DNA from: Galbula dea
Lineage: Eukaryota; Chordata; Aves; Piciformes; Galbulidae
Length of the DNA: 64,000 nt
Direction of reading: 5' to 3'
NCBI GenBank assembly: GCA_013399015.1
Contig: VWZX01009108.1
Location: 2,906,822-2,970,821 of the forward strand
Shown: in pieces, positions 1 to 12,827 of the stretch
How positions within the stretch are numbered: position 1 is the first letter of the stretch
How the letters are laid out: every line of letters starts with the position of its first letter
Notes under the pieces: model-generated
The model's input: only the letters and a program-made list of their open reading frames with translations
Databases searched by the model: none
Told to the model about the DNA's origin: nothing
Translations under genes and position numbers: made by a program

Positions 1-3000
1 GAACAGTGTTATCTTAATACCAGTCTTGCTATTTCACTTAAGTATAATCACTTAGTGCTTGACTCTGATAGCTAAGGTGACTTTTTTCCTCCCTTCCCCA
101 ACTTAATGAAAGGGTCCCTCAGGTATTCTTATATTCCCAGGTGCCTTTGTTAATTGTGTCATTCAGGTGCTATTTTTTTCTCCAGGATCATTGCTGGCAA
201 TTATGGTTATGCAAAAGGATTTAAACATTGCTTTGAGGAACTACTTCTGCAAGCTGCTATGAGCAACATATGCAAAGCTACTGGAAAGAGCAAACTTGAA
301 CACACAGTAGAATGAGCAGGGCCTAAGAGAATGATTTTAAACTTGGGCAAAGTAATCTGTAGTGCCTGTCCAGCTCTGCATAGTGACCTTGTGTTGTCCA
401 AGTTAATGTGTCTTTGGAAAAAACTCATGAAAATTAATAGGCCAGCATATTGCTCAGGCCACAAGCATTGCTCAATATATGTCCCTTTCTGTGATATATG
501 CAGGTTATGGTAGATGATTGATTCTTGCTTATCATCATTGATTGGAAAACAGTCCTTCCACTTTGCAGTGTATTCTCCTTGAGGTGTAATGCACATGAAT
601 CATCCCAACAGAGCTACCTACAGCCATTTGTGTGAAGGATGAAAGGGCTGGTAAGTAAGAGGGGCCAGGGAAGAGAAAACAGGAAGGCCAGGCTGGGCAG
701 GGATTTGAACTAGAACTGTTGACTGCAGGAGACTTCTTCAAGACACTAGCATGGGTAGTGTGGTGGTCTGTAGCAGATAACCCTGGCTCATGCTTTGTTA
801 TATAAATATGAATCAGCAAGTGCTCCAGATTTGCTACCAACTGGCAGCCACTCTTGTCTGCCTTGTTCTGTCTGCTCTGCCTAGTGGAAAACAGGCATTT
901 TTATAACATTCCAAAACCCTTAATCTTCTCAGCAGGTTTCAATAACACTGGGTAGTTTAAACAGCCCCTTTGCAAATATTTCAACTCCTCTTCTCCAGTG
1001 CAGAACAGGAAATTAAACAATTTCTCCTCATGCCTTTCCACTACTTAAGTTTGCACAGCTTCTTTTTGTGCTAAATGAGGGCAACTTTGTTTCTCCTCCT
1101 TTTGCTTTCTGTTTCATTATTTACAGCCCACTTCAATAGAATCAGTTCCCCATCTGCTATGGGAAAGGCCAGGCAAACAGGACATCCTTCTTAACACAGA
1201 AATCCTCAGGGCAGCTTAGGGGAAGAATTCAGGCACAGACATATCAATTTAGCAAAGAGAAATTCAGGGGTTTCTTTGGAATTTTCCATGCTCTGACTCC
1301 AGTACAGACCACCTATTTTAACTACATGAGGTGTTTGTGGATCCTCTTTCTTTCTGGTCATCTGCCCATTCTCATCTAGCTATTCAGAAGTCCATCTGAC
1401 AACCAGCCTGCTGCTGTGCCTTCCTCACCCACATCCCAATACTCACTCGAATCAGGAGGCTCAGCAATCCTGGCCACACAGTGCCCAAATGAAGCACCTC
1501 CCAATCCCCAGTGACCAGCTCTGGTTCCTGCAGCAAGGCCACTCAGCTACTCTTCCCATACCACACAGCAAGTGAGAGCCCAGCTGGGCTTTTGGCTTCC
1601 AGCATGCCAAACCAAAGGAGAATCCACAGGCAGCCACTGCCTCTGCACCTGCTCCCAGCACCTGCCTCTCTGGGAAGCTTTTCTGGCACAGACACACTAC
1701 TGAACAAAGACTGCCTGGTCCTGCACCCACTCTTGTGCCCCAGCACTGGGGACTCCAGGGAGAAGACAGCCCAGTGGGACTCTTGAAGTTAGATTAAGCT
1801 TGCAGGCTAGTGCTGTGTGGAAACAGCTCAACCTGCTGGGCTGGAGCTGGCTCCCTGCTGGAGCAGGGCAATGCTCCTGCACCATGCTCAGCAGCATAAC
1901 CTTTATCATGTCACTGTCCAGATTTTCTTTAGCAGCCCCCCAAGACAGCAGAGCTGAATGTAAGAACAGATCATTGCTTTCCTGACAAATGAAGCAGTGA
2001 GTAACTTTCTAAATGTAGAAGAGTCATTGGTGTGGCACAGACCATCCTGCTACATATACCCTTAAAAAATTTCTAGGGGGAGAGATGATATGCAGAAAAA
2101 ATTATGACCAGCACTGTGCTGAATTTGTTTGTCCAGTTATCCCTGCATAGTTGAACTGTCCCAGAATTTTACCTTCCTGTCCCCCCCTACCTAACAGATT
2201 TTTGGGCCTTTGAATTCCAGAAACTTCCATGAGATTAGGCAATTGGCTTCCCAGGTTTTAAACAGGCAATGCTCTGGAAGTGGGGTGAGAAGGAGCAAAA
2301 AATTAAACACTTAAGAACTAAGTTTAGTTCAGAGAAGTTTCTCAGGAAGAGTGGACAAAAATTGGAAATGTCACTGCTGTGAGCTGGCAGAGCACTTTTA
2401 ACACAGCATCTACTACCAGGGGTCAGCTAAGTGTGCTCTTCTACCAGAAAACTTATTAGTAGCCTGCAGAAAGGAGACATCCTCTCAATCTATCCACAGA
2501 GAGGGTTAATGAGATTCCTTAATTAGATACAACAGAGAGGGGAATTTGGAGCTTTCTATTTTAGCTCTGCAGTCAAACAAGACCTTAATACCCTCAGGAC
2601 ACTGTCTTTAACAAGAAACAGTAATGTGAATAAATCTACAAGCACAGAATCAAACAGGGAGAAACCAGATTCAGCCAGCTAGGAAGCCACCATCACAGAC
2701 AGCCCACTGACAATATGCAGCCAGAGTTTGGCCAGATTCAGTCTTCTTCCCTTCATTGTGAGAGCTGAATTTTACTTACTGGGCTCCACCCCCCACAGGC
2801 TGGTGTTGGCTCTGGGTCCAGATGTCAGCAGAAAACTGCTGGATGCAGAAAACCTTCCACTGGAGGGAATTTGATGGTCAAGAGATAGAAGCCATTCCAC
2901 CCTCCCTGGCCAGAGGGCTCACTGCAGTTAAAGTGAACAGAAAGATGTTTATCCTTAGACACTTGAACCAAAGCAGAGCCTTCTCATACCATAGGATCTG

Positions 3001-5265
3001 CAACCTTCTGCAGGACTAAAGGTACAAGAGCACCTTACTCTAAATCTCCTGTTCAATCTGTCAGTGTTTCACCTCTCATTAGGAATGAGAAGAATCTTAT
3101 TCACATATTTAAGAAGAATGGTTTGAAAAAGCATTTTCAACAGTTCAGAGAACAATATCTGCTGTCCTAAAATCGTTGGAGTTTCTAATCATCTTTGACC
3201 TAGATCCTACACTGATGCCTCACAACCCACTTTCAAAAGAAATGGGATCTGACAGTGGTCAGCACCTCTAAAAATTAGGGTGAGCTCTTTATTCTGTTGC
3301 CTTCACCAGCTCTCAGGCTTCAGCCTGCTTCTGAGGGAGACAGATGGAGGCACTCTCTTTTATAATATGAAGGTAAAAGGACTTTCTTTTTTAAAACTAT
3401 ACAATAAATACAAGGGGAAAGAAAAAGGAAAGGCAAAGTATGATGTAGAAGAAACCTGTGGGTTTGCAACAGCTTTTGGAAGATGATTCAAAGACTTTAT
3501 TCTTCATAAGAGGCTAAGAGCCCCTAAGTGAGGAAATGTTGCTATGAGGTGTTAAGGAAGCAGCTCTCAATCCTTCTATGTTCCTTCCTGGTGTAGGACT
3601 TGGGATGGAGAAGAGGACTTCTCACTGCCTGAATCTAAACAGCCACAGGGGTCAAAGAGCTTCTGCTGCAACTTCTGTGCAAGGCACCTCTGCCTCTTGA
3701 CTGTACAGTCCTATGCCTGAGCTCTTATGCTGCAGCAGTAATCCTAATGAGGAAAAAAAGGGGTTAAAGTGGCTAATAACCATCTTCTCTATTAGCATAA
3801 GGATGCACATTAAAGCATATGTTGTTCTGCATGTTAATCTCTTAAAAAGCTTTTCTTTAAAAAGTAATTAAGAGTCTCAACAGTTTTTCCTTAGCTCACA
3901 TGAGAAAATGAATGAAAAGGGCAAACTAAATGGAGCTTTTATATCCTTTGACATCAATGCAACCAGAGCAACACTGAGAAAGCTAATGCATTTCCAAGGT
4001 GTGTGGAGATGAAGAAATCAGAATTTTAAAGAAGCTTAATAGCAAGACTGCAATGAAAGAGGTGGCCTGGGGAATCACAGAGATGTTCTCCTCCTCCAGA
4101 TTTGTATCTGAAGGTTGGTACTAAAAGGGGAAGATGATGGATAGGGTAACATTTGTTCTGAGTGAGTGAAACATGTCAGAAAGTTAGAGAGGAGCAACTT
4201 TTTTAAATGATCATTCCAGTAACATGTTCCAGTGCAGCCCAGCTACAATTGTAAAATGAATTTGGGCTCTATGAAACAGATTTCCAGTGTCCTGCATTTA
4301 TTGCAGAATAATTAAACCATGGTCTGTGGAGTCTTTCATTAGACAATTCAAGTTCTCTGGAAGAGTTTGCATAATCTGCTTTGACTGGAAGTTGAATTTG
4401 CCTCTGCCTCATTTTGCATTATCTACTGAACAAAAAGTTGAAGGCTTTATACTAATGGCATGTTAAGGAGCAAGTATTGGTTATGGCATGACATGCTTTT
4501 TCCTTCTCCTTATTGGATTAATGAAGAAAAAAAACGCCTACAGTTTGACCTAAAACACAACAGCTATTCATTCTGAGCAACCATGTTCTGCAATTAGAGC
4601 TGGAAAATAAAAACTACAAGTTATAATAGATTTTTATTATACTTATTGGGGGTGGAGGGAAACATAAATCACCATCAGGTTTCATTGATTAAAATGGGAA
4701 TAAATACTGAACAGTTTTCTGTTTGGTTTAATTGTATGATGACAGCACATGCAATATTTAATCACTGAAGTTTAGTGCAGCTTTTGGTACAACAGAGAGG
4801 CCAGAAGGTCTGGATGTTTCACAACAGATATCCTCCAGTTTCAAACTGAGGTTCAAATATTTTGGTTTGTTTTCAAAGAATGCCTCACCCCATAGGTACT
4901 TTCAATTATTTTAAAGCATTGTGGAGTTCCATTCTGGAAAAGGGTCAAAAATATTCACAACACACTCTTTGAAGTAAGGCAGTGAAAAGTTCCTTTGATC
5001 TGATGCCTTTAAACACCTTGCAACAGAGAACAGACTGCAGAAGCGCACATACCATTGGAGTTAGGGAGATCCTCACTTTGGGCATTCATGTAATCTTTAC
5101 AGCAAATAACTTTTCTTAATGTGCCCTTGGGAGATTGCATTCTAAGAATCAATAATTTAGCCAAAGTCTTCTCTGGGTCATTAACCCAGCCTGCAAACAT
5201 CAGGACTCAAACCTGACCACCTGGCTGGAAAGGGATGCACAGCCAAGTGTTTGCAAAGTCTGAGG
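1..5265. other. Unique non-coding DNA, no gene seen
   Basis: No reading frame here looks coding: all are under about 130 codons, overlap frames on the other strand, and show no domain or conserved motif. CpG is very scarce and there is no CpG island or promoter-like block. Positions 1380-1905 are richer in G+C than their surroundings (listed separately). The stretch about 3780-4450 is AT-rich and has TAATTA (3865-3870) and several TTAAT-type words. It could be intergenic or intronic. Confidence 0.8.
1380..1905. other. GC-richer patch without CpG enrichment
   Basis: This block is visibly richer in C+G than its flanks, with many CAGC, CTGG and CCTG words. It carries overlapping short frames on both strands (for example 1461-1730 minus and 1511-1786 plus). 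Almost no CpG is present, so it is not a CpG island. The overlapping frames follow from having few AT-rich stop codons and do not indicate genes. It could be an old unrecognised repeat or an eroded exon of a non-coding RNA. Confidence 0.5.
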
Positions 5266-5326
5266 GAAACAAAAGAAGAAAAACCAAAAAAGAAAGAAAA
5301 ACCCAACCAACCAAGCATCAAAAAAG
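5266..5326 (+). repeat. A/C/G low-complexity tract
   Basis: A purine- and A-rich run passes into AACC/CCAA words (5295-5316), almost without T. It belongs to the group of A/C-rich tracts spread over the window's plus strand. Confidence 0.75.
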
Positions 5327-6411
5327 TATGAGATAGAAACTTCATTTCCAAACAAAAACCACATCAACCTAAGTCTTCCTGTTCTTTCCTCCTGTTTGGG
5401 TTAACACTGCAAATTCTGCTTGAACTTCACATTTCTTCCTACCAAGGAACATTTAGGGAATGTGAAGTCAGCCTGACCAGCAAACTGCCAGCATGCAAAT
5501 CAAGATAAGTTGGAGTTCTTAAGTATTTTGCAGTGTTCAAATGATGATAAATGTTATGCTATATTAGGGCTTCTAGTTGAATGTAATTGCTATTACTAAG
5601 TCTAGAAAGAAATTCATTTACTCCAAATTATTCTGAGGACTTTAGATTAAAATATTTAACTATTGTTGAATGAAAATGCTTAAATAACTGTAGTGCCTCT
5701 ATTAGTTTAGAGTGAGAGGATACTAACATTTAGCATATTGAATGACTCAGACCTCTAACTGGTTTATTAATAGCTTTCACCAAGCCAGCAGGAGTTATCT
5801 TAAATATAAAGCATTTATTTAAGAAACTACTACAGTTCCAAGCATAGGAAAAACATTTCCTGCACAGCCCATCCCTGCAGATTCACAGGGTCTGAGAGTT
5901 TTACTAGCAGTAAAATGTGTTTCACCAGCTAGCCATGTTTTTCTGGTTGACTACAGATCCAGAGAACTTCACAGACCAATTCCCCATCAGGCTTTTTTAG
6001 TTCAAACCACTTGCTGAAGCTGTCTGCTTCAGCTGTGCCAATACATTGCTCTGCTGCAGTATGAGCCTAGTGTTCAGTGGCAGTCCAGCTTTTGTATACA
6101 TGAGAAGGCCACTTTGCAAACACCTTCCTTGGGTAGGAATCTGCTACTGCCTGACCAGCTGCTACACTACATGTGTGATAAAGCAAGAGGCTGTCTCAGC
6201 AGCAAGCTTTAAGTCTTAACTGGCTAGTTCTCCCTATCTTGCCAGGAAGTTAGAGGCTTCACTGTTTTCTGGTTTATTAAATCTTTGTAACTGTTGCTTG
6301 GATGGAGAAATATTAACCAGAAGATATTTCCTGGCATCAATAATCAGATTCTAGGTATTGTGAATCAGAAAAGGTGAAAATATATTCCAAAGCCTTCATA
6401 AATAACAAGGG
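5327..6411. other. Unique non-coding DNA
   Basis: No gene seen. An octamer-type word ATGCAAAT lies at 5495-5502, but a single such word is expected by chance in AT-rich DNA. Confidence 0.8.
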
Positions 6412-6510
6412 AAACTAAAAAACAAAACCAAAAACAACCAAAAAAATCAACCCCAAACTAAAGATAGACAAAAATCACCAAAAACCAAACCAAAACCAAC
6501 ACCACCTTCA
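6412..6510 (+). repeat. CAAAA/CCAAA low-complexity tract
   Basis: About 100 bases consist almost wholly of A and C, in irregular AAAACC, CAAAA and CCAAAC units, with only a few T or G. It is the longest A/C tract in the first half of the window. The minus-strand frame at 6447-6683 reads partly through it and is a by-product. Confidence 0.9.
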
Positions 6511-7190
6511 GAAGCCATGTAATGATCTAAATGAGTCACTAATCTATGTAGGGATTTTAAGCCTCTATATATTTCCTTTCCATATACATTATATATGTGC
6601 AGACACACATTGTAAATATAAATTAGTCCCCTATGAAGTTCTAGTAGTAGACTTGTAGAAAACAGACCCCAAAGGACCACCACACCAAAATTTCTTAGTA
6701 GTTCTCTAAAATGATGTGATCTAATGAAAAAACCTAACCCAAACCAACTCCAGAATGAGATGGCAACACAAAGCTGTCTCTAAAGCATCATTTGTGTGAT
6801 AAAACACAACTAGAGTATGGACAATGAGTCCCTCTGCTTCTGTAAATTAGTATCTGAGAGCCTTGAGGGGTTTTCCAGTGCAGTTCATCAATTCTTATCA
6901 TATTTAATTCAGATACTCTCAAGAGAACTGCAGGGAAAACTGGCAATAGCTCAGCTGATAATTCCCCACAGCAAGAAACCAACACCTCTCTCTCCTCCTA
7001 ATCACATGGCATGGAACTGCTGGATGTTTTAAGGAGAATATCCTGAGCTTTGGGCAAAGCCACTGTTCAGATAAATAAACATAAGAGGCCTGAAGATCTT
7101 AGGGTGTTCTTCTGATTTTAGATAGTGAGGATCTTACTAGCACAGAGTCATAAACTCTAATCCTTCTCCACCAGAAGCCTGCAGCTAGCT

Positions 7191-7307
7191 GACATATCCA
7201 CAGCACATGGTGGGGCTGAGAGGATTTCAGACTGTTTCCTAGATGATGATGACACAGATACCTCTGGAAGAGCAAAAGGAGGGTAGGGAGACATATCCAC
7301 AGCACAT
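7191..7307. repeat. 18-bp direct repeat pair, 99 bp apart
   Basis: The 18-mer GACATATCCACAGCACAT occurs exactly at 7191-7208 and again at 7290-7307. The sequence between the copies is unrelated. It may be the remnant of a local duplication or conversion event. No function can be inferred. Confidence 0.9.
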
Positions 7308-10300
7308 ATTTTGCTGTCATGATTCCCAGACACTGTCTGCCATAACATTTCCTTGCCAATGAAAGATTCAAAATTATTTCTAGATTTTAATACTGTAGAT
7401 TACTATAGATTAGATCAGAAGGATACAATTCTGATTCTTATAGCAGGAAATATACCCTGATACAACACACAGAGATCAGAAGGCAAGAAAGCCCTAAGTC
7501 TTCAGGGTATTTGTAAACCAGATCAACATGAGTTTTTCTTCTGTTCTGACTGTTTTAGCTTCACTTTGCATTTGCTTCCTCTCTAAGGAACCAGACAACT
7601 TTCTCAGCTTCTTGCAGGGTGTCCTGGTGCAGTCTGGTATGGGCACCAAGTGCAAGTGAATTCTAGCAGGGGGCTACAAGAACTGGAAAGCTCCTCCCAG
7701 AGATGGCTGAGCAGAGAAGCTGCCAGACCTTACACTGAAATCAAGAGGAGCACAAAGTGAAATGAATTCCAGCAAGGTCAAAAAGCATTAGCAAACTTCA
7801 GAGGAGTTTTTGTGCTTCCAGCCACTAGCATCCATTCCTTCATCCCTAGTCCTTGATGTGCCCATCACCCTTGGACAAGGAGCTCCTAGCTCAACCTGTT
7901 TGAAGTTTGCTTTTCACAAATACTAACATGGCAAAGGTGAATAACAGGGCTGTTGTATTGGCTCTTACACTGTACAAATGAGCTTTGAAAAACATTTACA
8001 GCTACTTTCTAGCCCCCAGCACCTCCTACTTCTTTAATAACTCTCTGAAATGTAGCTCTGTTTTAATTAAGGTCTCAGCCTCTGTTTCTCCCTTTCATCA
8101 TGTTTCAGTCTGTTACTTAAAACTAAATCCTGTTCTTGTCCTACAAAGATCTGTAAGCCCTAAAGGAAAGTCTGCAATGATGAATGAAAAGTACTTAATA
8201 ATACTATATTTTCAATTAGATTAAAACTCAGAAAAACTTTCCAAAAGCATCAGTTGACAGTCTGCTACTGTAAATTAATCTCTCACACAGACAAACTAAA
8301 AGCAAGGCTAGTCCCTCAACTGGAAGAAGGATATTTCTTATAAATTACAACTCTACTTACTGTCACACTTGCAGGATTAAGCACTATAATTCAAGGAATA
8401 TAAATATTTAGATTATTGGAAGAGCCCTAAGGTAGCCTGAACTCTTGCATTCATTAGGGATGAGACAATCCCTTTTTTCCAGCTAAGATAAACCCTTACA
8501 GTCCAAGGAGGAGTTCACAGACCAGAATCTCCTTTTTCACAGCCACACACTCAAGCAGACCTCCTTTGTAAGCATGACAAATGCACAGCCCAGTAACAAA
8601 CAAACTTTGTGGTTTAGTCCACATGGGAGGTTTCTGCAGCCTGCCATAAACTCAAACCTGTGGCACTTCCTCCTGATGAGCAGAAGCTGGCATTGCATTT
8701 TGTGGTCCATGTCAGAGACTACATTATATGTGTGGGTTTTAGCTTGGGATCTGCTTGTCTGGTGACTGACAGCCAAAAGAGGCATATAAAGGCTGTTTAA
8801 GTTCCAAAAATTAGGTAACAAGCTCTGGAGATTTCAGAAAGCTAATAACTTTTTTACTAACCAATTTTTATTGCAGACTAACATATTTATTGAAAGATTG
8901 TTTTTCTGGGTGCATATTTCTCTTTGCTCTTTTGATGTTGCCACCTCAGAAAATAAACCAAAGGCAAACAATTTGCATTTTTTTTTTCTGAAACAAGCAA
9001 AATAAGGTCATTAGAGATTAGAAGGCTATCCTTGAATATTCAAATTTGTAGTTTCCATATGTATTTCTCTCCACTGTTGTAAGCTTACTTGTGGGGATGA
9101 ACAGGAGTCAATTTGATATCTGAACACTGCACTCCAGCAAGAGTTGTTAAAAGACATAGCAGTGGAATGCCCTTCAACTGCAGGTGAAAGCAGATCAGAA
9201 GCCAGCACAGACTGAAAAGGGTATGCAGAAAATAGAAAATAATAAGCAGGTTGTTGATGAGGTGGTAAAAGAACCCTGTGTGGCTCCTGGAAAGAGGAGG
9301 AACAGAGAGTGACCTTGGAAAATGGCTGTTCTAAAGCAACACCAACTGTCTAATAGAGTTGTCTTTGTTGATATATTGGCTTCAGGCTACATTTGGATAT
9401 AATTGAGATTCATGTAGGGAGAGGGGAGGGCTCCATTCTGCTGAAGGGATTTGATTTTCAGGGAGAGAGTAATGTGACTCAATTGCTCACCTGGGCAGGT
9501 GTAACCAACCTGCTACACCCAAGTAGGGAAGTTAGAGCTATAGATTAATTGGGGCCATTAAGCTTCATCTCTGAAACCAAACTGCTCAAACCTCAAAAAA
9601 GTTTTATTAAACCCTGGATTTTCTTAGAGGCAAACAGTGATCTTGTACTAAAAGTTTTCTGTTCACATCAACTAGCTTTGGGCCTTGCAAAGTTAGGCCA
9701 GGACCAGACAGGGACAGACAGAAGCACTGCACATCAGTTTTTCCACTGACTCTCAGCAGTCAGGTTGAGGAGCAACAATTTTTAACCTGTTGTAACTGAG
9801 GCTTGTGGAAATGCTCAGGAAGGTAACCACTGCTCCTTTCCACCTCCCAGTCCTCATTTCAACCTCAGCAGCTGGGAATCCAGTTCATTCTCCCTTTACT
9901 CAAAAAAAGAGAAAGAGGAAACTTTTCCAGCTAGGGATGGTGGTGAATTATGTTGTGTCAGTCTACAAGCATCACTTCTACAGAAGGAGTAAGAAGAACA
10001 TGAACTTAATGGATGAATAGACTCCAGAATAACAATGATACATTTTCTTTGATACCTGGATAAATGAGCCAGTCCTGGCTGTATTTTAATTTTTAATGTG
10101 CTAGCTATATTAGAATCCTAGATAGACTTCTGTAAATCTATTTAGAACCATAATGAAACAAAATTCAAGTTTGAATAGAGAATGCATTGATTTTCTATGT
10201 CAGAAAAGAAGCAATTTAGTATTTCTTTCACTCAAGGTGCTACTGTTCTGTGCCAGTACTAATTAATTTCTAATGTCTTCTGAGCACAGAAATTATGTTG

Positions 10301-10429
10301 TCTCCTAGTAAAGTAACTATATCAAATTGAGGGGTAGGGACATTAATAGCCTGATCAGTTGAATTAACATAAACCAGCACTCCTTGTCATGGCACAAGTA
10401 CATTTTTCATTAGAATTGACTTTTCCTGA

Positions 10430-10443
10430 TTTTTTTTTTTTTT
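10430..10443. repeat. Poly(T) run, 14 bases
   Basis: An uninterrupted T14 run is followed by AAATAGG. Nothing upstream on the minus strand looks like a retroposed gene, so it is listed as a simple homopolymer rather than a pseudogene tail. Confidence 0.95.
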
Positions 10444-12805
10444 AAATAGGCTACTAAATGGAGAGGATAGGAGGAGTAGTTATGGAGAAACTTGCATCTC
10501 CAGGTGTTAGGATAAGGACTGTAGAAAAAACAACTGAAACTTGTTTGGAAGATTAAAAACTAATTCACAGGACAACAGGACCCTCTCAGACCCTCCCTAG
10601 ATTTTCATATGTGCAGCTTTTCTTTGCACCTATTCAAAACTCTTGCTGCATCTGCAAAATATTTCTCCTTCACTCTGCAGATACCTTCAGGTTGGAGAGC
10701 TAGCTGAATGCAGTGGATGTATGCTTACCTAAGCCCATGACACAAGGGGCTGCTTCCCAGTCAAACCTTTGTGGCTTCCAGCCATGCAATCCAGTGACAC
10801 TGCATTCTTAAACTGCTGAAGCAGAGCAGGGATAAGACTTGAAAGTCCTAAATAGCAGAAAGCCATGTTGGCAATGGAGCAGAGACTCCTTTTCTCTCAG
10901 CAGACCATGGCCTGGTAACCCAGCTGCTGAGGGAAAGAGGAGAGCAGCTCTGTCAGTAGAGTCAATAAGATCCAGTTTCAGCTTTTCAGTAATGGTCATT
11001 AAGGAGTTCTTGTTTTGCTTTGCATGTCCAACTGATTGCACACAATGCTGCAAAAGTGAAGCTGTTTGTCTTCTCCAAGAAAGATGCACTCATTCTATAG
11101 CTCTTTTCAACTGTGCTACCAATGGCAAGGACCACTGCATTGCTGACATGCACAACAGCAACACAAGCTGCACAGGAATCCTATACAGCTAAGTACCTAC
11201 TAGTAGAAATCAAGTGTCCATGGTAATGAGTCAATGTCATTGAAGTCATCACTGTGAACATCTGTATTTCTTACAATCTCCCAGCTGACATGCTTTCCAT
11301 TCAATAAAAGAAACCTGTACACAGGGTGATTTGCAGAAGAAAATGTTGAATTTAAACTAAAGTATTTCAACTGACTAGTATTTCACTTCATTTATTAAAA
11401 ACAACAGTTCAGAGAGAGGAAGGAGTTAAAATTTGGATTAATTACTTCTCTTCCTGATTGCATGTAAGAAAAATAATGAAATGTAAGAATTTTACATATA
11501 AAAAATCCTACTGGGTTTTATTAATAGCTTGTACCAGCTCCCTTTAGGTGTGGTAAAAGGATAGATCATTTTCATTTATTTTCACTTAGTGACAATTTAG
11601 TCTGTATGTCAGAATCACTGTTGTCTCACCTTAGGCCAAGTCTCTCCTTGGTCTGTGAAACCTCTTGGCTTTACCTTGTCTTTGGTTGCAAAAGGCCAAA
11701 GTGAGACAGGAAGGAGACAGACTTAAATCACTCTTTGGGAAGAAAATCTTGCTAATGCACTTTAACATTCACTACTTCACAGGCCAAATCTGCTTTAACA
11801 ACTGACTTTGGACAAGTTGAGCCTGTGCCTCAGTTTACCCAGGTGTAAAACTTGAGGAATATCTAGCTCATAGGGCTCTGCCAATTCTTAAAATTAATGT
11901 ACTGCTTTAACATGTTTCTTGATCAAAATTAGCTCTAGATGTGTGATGTGGCAACAGCTCATTAGGAAATCTGGTTGAGATTTATGTGAAGAGTCAAGGC
12001 CAATGCTTTGGGCTGGTGTGCAAACCAACACTTGCATCACATAACTGAGGCTAATCAGACAGATGGGCTCTGCCAGCAGCAATGTGTCTCAGCTGTCAAA
12101 TATCCTGAACTTTCCAGCCACCTACACAACAGCCACACATGTGAACACCCAGAGAAATTAATATGGATATTAGACTTCACCATTCATTATCTTGTCATCA
12201 TTTTAAAGCCCAATTTTGAGGTGAGAGGACACGTTGCAGCTTTTTAATTACCACTTGCCCCAGCTACTGCAATCACAAACCCATAAAGAAATCCCAGCAT
12301 AAATTGTTTTTTGCTAATAAATATCAGTCAGGGATAAATAATGAACCAGAGCTCTTTCACCTTTTTATTAATCTATGATATTTGCTGTAAAAGCCTTGAT
12401 GAGATAGCTCTGCCTTTGCAAGCAATGAGGTGCAAAGGAATGCAGCAGGTTCTTTGTTTCTGTTGGGATTCAAACTTGCAGCAAAAATAAGGTATTATAG
12501 CTGCATAAGCAGGGAGAAGTGAGGTATAGAACATACCTCACTGCCAATGTGTGCAGCATTCATAAACATCTCTTATTTACTTAACATTTGCAAGGTTCAC
12601 TTCCAATCTTGAAAGGTATTTACCTTAGCAGAAAACACGGACTACAGGGGCTACATCAGGGCTGCTGTGGGGAGTAGAGCAACATGATTACAACTCCAGC
12701 ACTTGGTCCTAGACTTTTAAGAGCAGGTTAGCCATTTTGCATTGGCACATCTGTGTGTGTATGACAGATTAAACTTCAACCATGGAATAAAAAGAACATT
12801 TTACT

Positions 12806-12827
12806 GAAAAAAAATGTGTTTTTTTTC
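12806..12827. repeat. Short perfect inverted repeat (A8/T8 hairpin)
   Basis: GAAAAAAAA at 12806-12814 and TTTTTTTTC at 12819-12827 are exact complements separated by TGTG. The arms are 9 bp and almost all A:T, so the hairpin would be weak. It probably arose from adjacent homopolymer runs. Confidence 0.9.

Noticed and set aside
10808..11192. Overlapping plus (117 codons) and minus (93 codons) frames
   Set aside because: Two antisense frames over the same DNA point to local lack of stop codons rather than to a gene.
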